Shown: positions 57,795 to 64,000 of the stretch, piece after piece
How positions within the stretch are numbered: the stretch's first letter is position 1
Layout of the letters: each line of letters opens with the position of its first letter
Source of the DNA: Isoetes taiwanensis
Lineage: Eukaryota; Streptophyta; Lycopodiopsida; Isoetales; Isoetaceae
Assembly (NCBI GenBank): GCA_021234155.1
Contig: JAJEKV010000014.1
Coordinates: 4,669,563 to 4,733,562 of the forward strand
Direction of reading: 5' to 3'
DNA: 64,000 nucleotides
Program-made: the position numbers and the translations under genes
The notes under the pieces: generated by a model
Databases searched by the model: none
Told to the model about the DNA's origin: nothing
What the model saw: only the letters and a program-made list of their open reading frames with translations

Positions 57795-59890
57795 AAATTC
57801 TTTTGCAAGAGACAGGGGCGAATGGGTACGCGGGTAGCATTGTGGGCACCGTTGTAATATGGGGTTTATGTGGCTCTGGTAGTATGACGTCTTGACATGT
57901 TCAAGGGCACTGGCGTCCCGGGGGGTTTACACAGAAGATCCATATAAACCAAGTGAGTGTCTAGGAGGATTTTTTTTTTCCCGATGTTTTCGTAGTATAT
58001 TAGGGGTTTAAATCCCCCTCTTACTGACATTCTAGTGTATTTTCTTCACGAAATGGGTGTTTTTACATACGTATATAAGGATGTTTCTTCTCACCCTAAG
58101 CACGCAGTTGGCATATATTTATGTGATAAAGGTGAATCCTCCAGGGTTGACGTCCCAGAGCTTGATGAGGAAGCAAGCGTCAAGGTATTGCCTCAGGCTA
58201 TGGCGATATACCTCTGTTTACACCTGTGCTCCTGCACATTCTATCTGGCCAGCCACTGAGCTCTCTTTTTCCTCCAGTGGGCCTTGAGGCACTGCAGCCT
58301 TATTGACATGGTATAAACTAGGTTAGAGAGACGAGCATCGTCAATACTGACCATCTTTTGAAAGTAGATGATGTGGCGATCTAGGGCTGACCTCTGAAGA
58401 GGCAAGAAGCCTGCCTCCTGCAATAGAATTTGATATGGAGTCGTGAACTTCACCCCCAGTGCTCGTGCTAAGAAGGTTTTTTACACCTGCTCCAAGTCAT
58501 TCAGATAGCGAGGAACACCACCAGGCCCCATACTTCGAAGCCATATAAAAGGATGGACTCCACTAAGACCCTGAATAGGTGCGATTGATGGGGCCCAATC
58601 ATACAGCTCCACTTCATGACTATTATTCTGCATTGCATATAGTGCCTTCTAGCCCGCGGTCACTCGTATCCAAATGGAAGTGTTCCAATGCATAGTAAAA
58701 AAACTCCTCTCAAATATTTGTAGGTGGGTGCCACTTTCATATTTTGCCCCCAGTAACTGAAGGTGGGAGCCTTGGTCTAGCATGAGGATGACATGAGGAC
58801 CACCTTAGTCTTGGCCAGATTGGTGCACATATCAGTCGCTTGGGAGAATGTATCCAGGGCATCGAGATGGCATTGTATATCTGCCGGAGTGTAAGCTAAG
58901 AGGTCAACATCATTAGCATATATTAGTTGTCTGATGATCTAATGCCGAAGGTGAGCTCTACTGCCCCAATTGTCAGCAAGCCAGCTCTTTAACTGATCAA
59001 TGTAAAGCACAAACAGTGTTGGAGAGAGAGTTGGCATTCTTGGCAGACCCCAATACTGCTATCGAATGGTTGGCTTGTCGGCTGCAACCAGTCTGAGCAT
59101 GTCTCATATAGCCTGTACACTGCATTCTACAAATCTACAGGAACCCCCAGCTGTCACAATCTTATCCATAGCTTTTCCCGAGCACAATGTCAAAGGCCTT
59201 GGCAAAGTCCATAAAGCAACAATATAGGTCCTACCGGCGGTTCCTGCTGCCTTCAACGAAAGTCCGCAGCATGAAGATGTGATCAATGGTTGAGTAACGG
59301 GGCCTGAATCCTGCCTGGGTAAGAGCCGGCACCTTCCCAACCCATCAACTGCGACTCAAGGATCTTGGCTAGCAGTTTTCCAAACACTGAAATGACCATG
59401 ATTGTTTAATTAGCTGGGCAATGCGGATCACCTGCCTTGTAGTAGATGGGAACAACTCTACCAGTGGTCCAATGCATGGGGGAGGGGGGGGAGTGGGGGA
59501 AACTTCCTATAATGCCATGTTGAACAAGGCGGTCAGTAATGGTACTATCAGGGCTCTGCCCACATCCCATCCAAGTCTGGCGCTTTCCCATTGGCAAGAC
59601 GTTGTAAGCCCATGTCCATGTCTGCCTCTGTGATTTTCAGCATCGGGCCTTCTTGTGGGGGTAATGATGCTTGTGCACCCTAAGATCGTATAGCTGCTGC
59701 AAGTATTGCCCCCACTATTCAAAAGTAATGTTCCCTATGGACTGTACTGGTTTTCTGAGCACCCTTTGCTAAAAGATCCTGGGATGACGGTCCAAGAGGT
59801 AGAACATTTTCCTTTGATGCGCTGTGATGTACTTGGCTCTCTTAGTTTTAAGGGAAAACAAGGTATTGTCTGATCGCATGTGGGCATAGA
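57795..59890 (-). pseudogene. LINE A6, includes RT N-terminal region
   Basis: This copy reaches furthest upstream of the family: near 59600-59400 it reads HWTTGRVVPIYYKAGDPHCP and ANYAIMVISVFGKLLAKILE across frames (RT fingers). IFMLRTFVEGSRNRR, a damaged motif A and the post-RT regions (FTTPYQILLQEAGFLPLQRS, QKMVSIDDARLSNL) follow. The motif C region at about 58915-58930 reads YAND, a D-to-N change in the catalytic pair. It lacks a 3' tail and is interrupted by a 231-bp insert at 57920-58150. Confidence 0.75.
57920..58150. mobile_element. 231-bp insert in LINE A6
   Basis: The LINE reading on either side is contiguous when this stretch is removed, and CGTCCC stands at both borders (57914-57919 and 58151-58156). 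No clear terminal inverted repeat is seen. Inside is a short palindrome (GGGGTTTAAATCCCC, near 58005). It is a small insertion of unknown class. Confidence 0.55.
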
Positions 59891-59921
59891 GCAGACAAAG
59901 ACATTATGGGTTATGTTATAG

Positions 59922-60367
59922 TTGGTAGAGCTGAATGTCTCTCAAACAACATCCTGTAGTTGATTATTTTAAACTCAAGGTATAAAGCCATATTGGTAGA
60001 GCTGGATGTCTCTCAAACAACATCGTGGAGTTGATTGCTTTGGATTCAAAGTATAAAGCCATGAGTTGAAGCAGCCTTCATTATGTCAACCTTGTTAACA
60101 TGATTAGATTGTGATCCTACTTGTTTTTTATGGTTCTGACATTAATTGGCATGCTTATGTTGTTAGTTCCCTAATTGGTATGACTGGTTGATGCATGTTT
60201 ATAGCCTAGGTGCCATTGAAGTAGTCTTTGTTATGTCGACCTTGTTAATATGATTAAATTGTGATCCAATTTGTTTTCTATGGTTGTGGCATTAATTGGC
60301 ATGCTTGTGTTGTTGGTTCTCCAATTGGTATGACTGACTGATGCATGTTTATAGCCTATGTGCCATT
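59922..60367. repeat. Two neighbouring tandem duplications (71 bp and 150 bp)
   Basis: The units 59922-59992 and 59993-60062 share TTGGTAGAGCTG, CTCTCAAACAACATC and TATAAAGCCAT. The units 60067-60217 and 60218-60367 share GACATTAATTGGCATGCTTA-like cores and the end TTTATAGCCTA..GTGCCATT. Divergence is roughly 10% in each pair. No coding frame is convincing. Confidence 0.85.
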
Positions 60368-61390
60368 TTGAGATATCTTCTTTTTGTCACCACATCTGAA
60401 TCTTTAATGTTTGAGCCTTTAATTCATGTGTTGTATCGCAGTTTGCTTGAGGCTGGAAGTATTGTTTGGGTTCTATTAAATGTGTATCCAGTACACGATC
60501 TATGTAGAGATGCCAAAACGATAGGATGAAGCATTTAGGGTTGTCTATAATGTTCCCTTATGTAATTAGACCTGAAACTCAAGTACAATTGAAAATTATT
60601 GCATAGGTTAAGCTCATTCAACTTCCCTCTCATAACATATAGCTTGGAACTATGAGCAGAAGCAAGGGAGCTCAAGTCTCATCGCCACTTGCAACATATA
60701 ATGTAAAATGTTGCTATTATGTATGCTTTGGATCCTAGTGCAACACATTCTACGAAATGTATTGAAGATAGTTTCCTTATATTAAAAGCACTAAAATTTG
60801 CATCACAAATAGGACTACAAATTATTACATGATGCTAGCTATAGGAAGTTGAAAAAGCATAGTAACTTGCGTCTACAAAGTTGCTACGTGATGCTAGCCA
60901 TAAGAAGTTTAAAAGCATAGAAACATAGTGCAAATGTGATGGTGGCCATAAGGTTCTCTTCACAGAAGCTGCAGAAATACATAGTATGGCGATGAGCTTA
61001 AACAAATTGAGCGGGAAATCCATAGCCCGGGAATGCACTTATACAAAGGGGGATATACCATGTGCATGCAGAGGGTGACCAAAAATACCCCTGTAGGCAA
61101 ATTCAACCTCTTCTATACAAACTTTACCCCAAGTAGTAGTAAAAAAAACCCCTAACTCGTAGGTATACGTGTGAAAATAGGTCCAAAAAAGCCCCCTATG
61201 AGTCATTCAGATACATTGTATGGCACCCACAGTGAATCCCCTTTGATCCATAGCACGAATCAAAAGGCATCTAAATGGGCAGCAGAGCCAACTAACTAGG
61301 AGAGAATCAAATAAGTAGAGAGAGAACTCAAGACACCCATCAATGCTATTGTGGGATAAGAGCTCGGACAAGAGCTCAAAAGGAATGCAA
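60368..61390. other. AT-rich intergenic DNA, no gene seen
   Basis: Short motif-free frames only. No RNA gene or element was recognised. Confidence 0.5.
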
Positions 61391-61404
61391 TATCATAGTC
61401 ATGG

Positions 61405-61840
61405 GACCCATTTCTATAGACTCTATGATGGGATATATGCTGCATTGCCTGCATCAGATCAGCGAGTTGCTAGCACCATAGGGGTTAAACAGGGGTGTCC
61501 GTTATCTCCAACGCTCTTTGGTCTCTACATTGACAAGTTGGAGACTTGGATGCAAGAACATGGGGGCGGTGGCCCACAGCTACCAGAGGCATACAGTATA
61601 AGGCAATTGCTCTATGCAGATGATGTAGCCTTGCTATCCCATATAGCCAGGAGTATGCAGCAGCATTTGGACGCTCTTAGTGGGTTCTGTGACACAACAG
61701 GAATGACGGTGAACCTGCAGAAAACTAAGCTCCCGGCAAATTCTCTCTCGCTGATGATATCCCGGATCTCTATTACGAGAGGACGCGAAGGTGGATGTTG
61801 TAAGGACCTTCAAGTATCACGGAATCGACTTTTGTGCTAG
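61405..61840 (+). pseudogene. LINE A7 RT palm with intact YADD
   Basis: The frame reads FYRLYDGIYAALPASDQRVA, STIGVKQGCPLSPTLFGLYI (motif B), IRQLLYADDVALLSHIARSM (motif C, intact), then LDALSGFCDTTGMTVNLQKT. Motif A and everything before it is missing by truncation. A frame change after LQKTK breaks the link to the post-RT region, which is read in other frames as RTFKYHGIDFC. Confidence 0.85.
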
Positions 61841-62720
61841 CATGTTATGGGATGATTGTGGGAAAGACGGTCAGCCCGGGATGGAGAGCCCCAGTATGCT
61901 ATCTTGAGAATAGCTGCTGAGAATAGACCTATGTGGATCAGCACGTAGAGCACACCTTCGAGCACTTCGTTGAACCAAAGTATTGTTGTATGGGGTAGAG
62001 GTCCGGGGTCCAAACAATTAGCAAGAACACACGGATAAGCTAGAGAGGGTGCAAAAGGCCTTCTTAACATACGGTCTAGGTATCAAGGACCGCGGTGCCT
62101 TATCGATTTTGCTATATGAGATCGGGTTCGCCCCTCGCAACATTCCGCTATCTTGCGAGACATCTTGCATATTTCCACAAGGTCACCAAAGATGGATGCA
62201 CAACGTCTTCCCCGAGGGCTTTGTTATTGGCACAAGAGCCACAACGGCCAAGAGGGTATGGCGGGAGCACTTGTCGGGGGTGGTTATAGCGTGGTCTATA
62301 GACTACCGGCCAGGTGTGGCTATGCCTCGATGCCCGGGGACAAAGCACACCTGAATGGCGCTTTGCCACCACTCGTGGGATGCAACCACTTTCGTGCAAA
62401 GCCTAAAACAGAGCACTACCACACGCAAGTTAATCCAACACCGAACATGGCCCACACCGGTACTTGAAAGCATATATCTATGAAGAAACGGAGAGCTATT
62501 GCCTCGCGTGAGGACGAGGTCCCATCATCTCGAGCATTGAAGCAGTCGTTGGACTACGATGGAGGGCAGAATCCCCGGCATGAGAGAATATGCCGGTGTT
62601 GCCACATCGCGACAAGAGAGGATGAGCACCATGCTCTGCAAGAGTGTCCGCATATATCGCATATCCGAGCAACACATCTTGATCTTAGATGCTCACGAGG
62701 CACCGCCGTGATCAATTGCT
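61830..62720 (+). pseudogene. LINE A7 post-RT region and zinc finger
   Basis: Pieces corresponding to YKYLGVE, the LLQETGF block and the C-terminal domain appear in three frames. The last (62480-62720) ends RICRCCHIATREDEHHALQEC, a C-x2-C...E-D-E-x-H-x-L-x2-C finger like that in A3, read here in pieces. Several stops are present, mostly in arginine or glutamine positions. Confidence 0.7.
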
Positions 62721-62994
62721 AGCATCGCCAATGGTTGCACGTCTCGCATCCTACATTTTGCAAGTCTCTACCGTTAGAGAATCCCTTACAGGACAAGGGA
62801 TCTGAGAGCCTACTACCAGGGTTTTTCCTCCCATGTGGGGGTTTTTTCATCCCAGTAGTAGGGACACATTGTATAGTAGCATTTGTCTTTTTGGTGTGGT
62901 TTTATCTGCTTTGTGTACTGCATGTACCGTCTCATAGGTCAAGTTTGGCCTCCGCGGACGTTAAAATATACTTCCTTCCTTCCTTCCTTCCTTT

Positions 62995-64000
62995 TGGAGA
63001 TTGTCAAAAAAATTGCGATGATACATTCTTATCTTAGATTACCTGGAAACTGAATAAAGTTAACTTAAGAGCTCATGATTAGGTTCTTAGAAAAATTATA
63101 GAAACCTTAGATTGCTGTTAAATGACTTCGTGGATGAGGGCCTAGTTCCCTTTGTAGATTGAACAGAAGAAGGAATAGCCGCGAGAGATTACCACAGCCA
63201 TGAAGGACCTAATAAATGGGCTGTCCATGAGACCTACAAAGGCCGATCAAAACACAAACCCATGGCTATTGGAAGCATCGGTTAACATGAAAAAGGCTTC
63301 TTTAAGATTAGTCCAGAACTCCAACTTTCTATGTGCCTCGAACCTTTTCCAAGCTCAAATCCAGAGCTGTTGCAGTGAAATCGACCTTGTTGCACCTGCA
63401 AATGAAGAACCTTCATTAGATGAAAAAACAAATTACAGACAAAATTGAAATCATTGCCTACCTGTGAAAAGCTGGAACAGACTAGTAGAGGCCTAGCCAG
63501 CCTTCGACTATGGAGATAATCGCCAGAACAGTCGCTTCATTCCCGAATGAATAAGAAAAGGATAGCAAAAACATTAAAAATGCTTTGTTCACCTGCCATA
63601 TATAACTGCTGAGAGCATCTAAGCAGGAAGCCCACCTCAAGATGAGTGCTCTCCTCCACTTCTCCGTCTCCAAATCTCCTGCCATTCCTCAAGGGATGTT
63701 CTGGCATTTTCGAGCTCTAGAATTTTTGTAGGTCTACTATATGCACTGCACCCTTTTTTTTGTTTCTAGACTTGCTTAACACTATTAAATTCGTTGCCAT
63801 AATTCTTACGTGCATTAAATATTATTTTCTTGTTATTTAGGCAAGCCAGCTTACTATGCCACTTAAGAATATTATTAATGATATTTAATTGCTGCCACAT
63901 CACTAGATCCATGAAATATAATGTGCCACTTGTACATCTCTAAAGCCACTTCATTATGTAGCATTAAATGCAATCAATATAGGTGGCTAAACTGGCCCTT
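62995..64000. other. AT-rich intergenic DNA, no gene seen
   Basis: Short frames without motifs. Nothing recognisable extends to the window end. Confidence 0.5.

Larger units (their letters stand above)
61395..62994 (+). mobile_element. LINE A7, plus strand, (CTTC)n tail
   Basis: This 5'-truncated family A copy starts within RT and ends with the family 3' motif (CTCATAGG, GGCCTCCGCGGACGTTAAAA) and a (CTTC)n tail at 62971-62994. It is the one clear coding-bearing copy of the family on the plus strand in this window. Confidence 0.8.

Noticed and set aside
1-64000. tRNA, rRNA or snRNA genes
   Set aside because: I looked for cloverleaf-like A/B-box patterns and conserved rRNA strings and found none convincing. 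A covariance-model scan would be decisive.

Overview
This window looks like a repeat-dense, gene-poor stretch of a large land-plant nuclear genome. I see no intact host gene, no tRNA or rRNA gene and no CRISPR array. Almost every long open frame belongs to a transposable element. The plant assignment rests on a Ty3/gypsy chromovirus with a C-terminal chromodomain, a second Ty3/gypsy element whose RT and integrase resemble the Athila/Tat group, a plant-type L1 LINE (DUF4283-like ORF1, zf-RVT C-terminus) and a fragment of a PLS-type PPR gene. The abundance of a second LINE family whose RT reads FVDFxKAFDTVPRE and GVRQGCPLSPTLFGLYID makes a homosporous fern my best guess (inference only; Ceratopteris-like genomes fit, but I cannot check).

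Layout. 1-6.1 kb: decayed chromovirus (gag, protease, RT, integrase, chromodomain) and its 3' LTR. 6.1-11.4 kb: quiet AT-rich DNA with two small tandem repeats, a PPR relic on the minus strand and a 177-bp foldback. 11.38-16.49 kb: a young non-autonomous LTR element with AGCAC target-site duplications, no gag-pol, many CCACGGCC/GGCGTGG boxes and a nested 424-bp foldback. 17-28 kb: a field of mostly minus-strand LINE copies (family A) ending in different simple-repeat tails, one split by a 1.7-kb poly(A) retroposon, plus a Helitron-like 3' terminus. 28.2-28.65 kb: a long-TIR MITE. 32.4-33.8 kb: an apparent solo LTR related to the first chromovirus LTR.

34.15-57 kb is a nested stack. A family A LINE is split by an 11.4-kb Athila/Tat-like retrotransposon (element 3, GTATG duplications) that carries a large third ORF after pol. 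Next to it is a minus-strand gene resembling an uncharacterised transposase-like family, split by a full-length 6.9-kb plant L1 LINE (LINE B) with a 17-bp target-site duplication. 57.8-63 kb: two more LINE copies, one on each strand, and tandem duplications.

No element appears fully functional. LINE B is closest: its 1,219-codon ORF2 frame has only two in-frame stops and no frameshift. The two LTR elements at 11 and 35 kb share TGTTAG LTR starts, CA ends, G-run polypurine tracts and CACGG/GGCGTG-rich interiors, so the first may be a dependent relative of the second.
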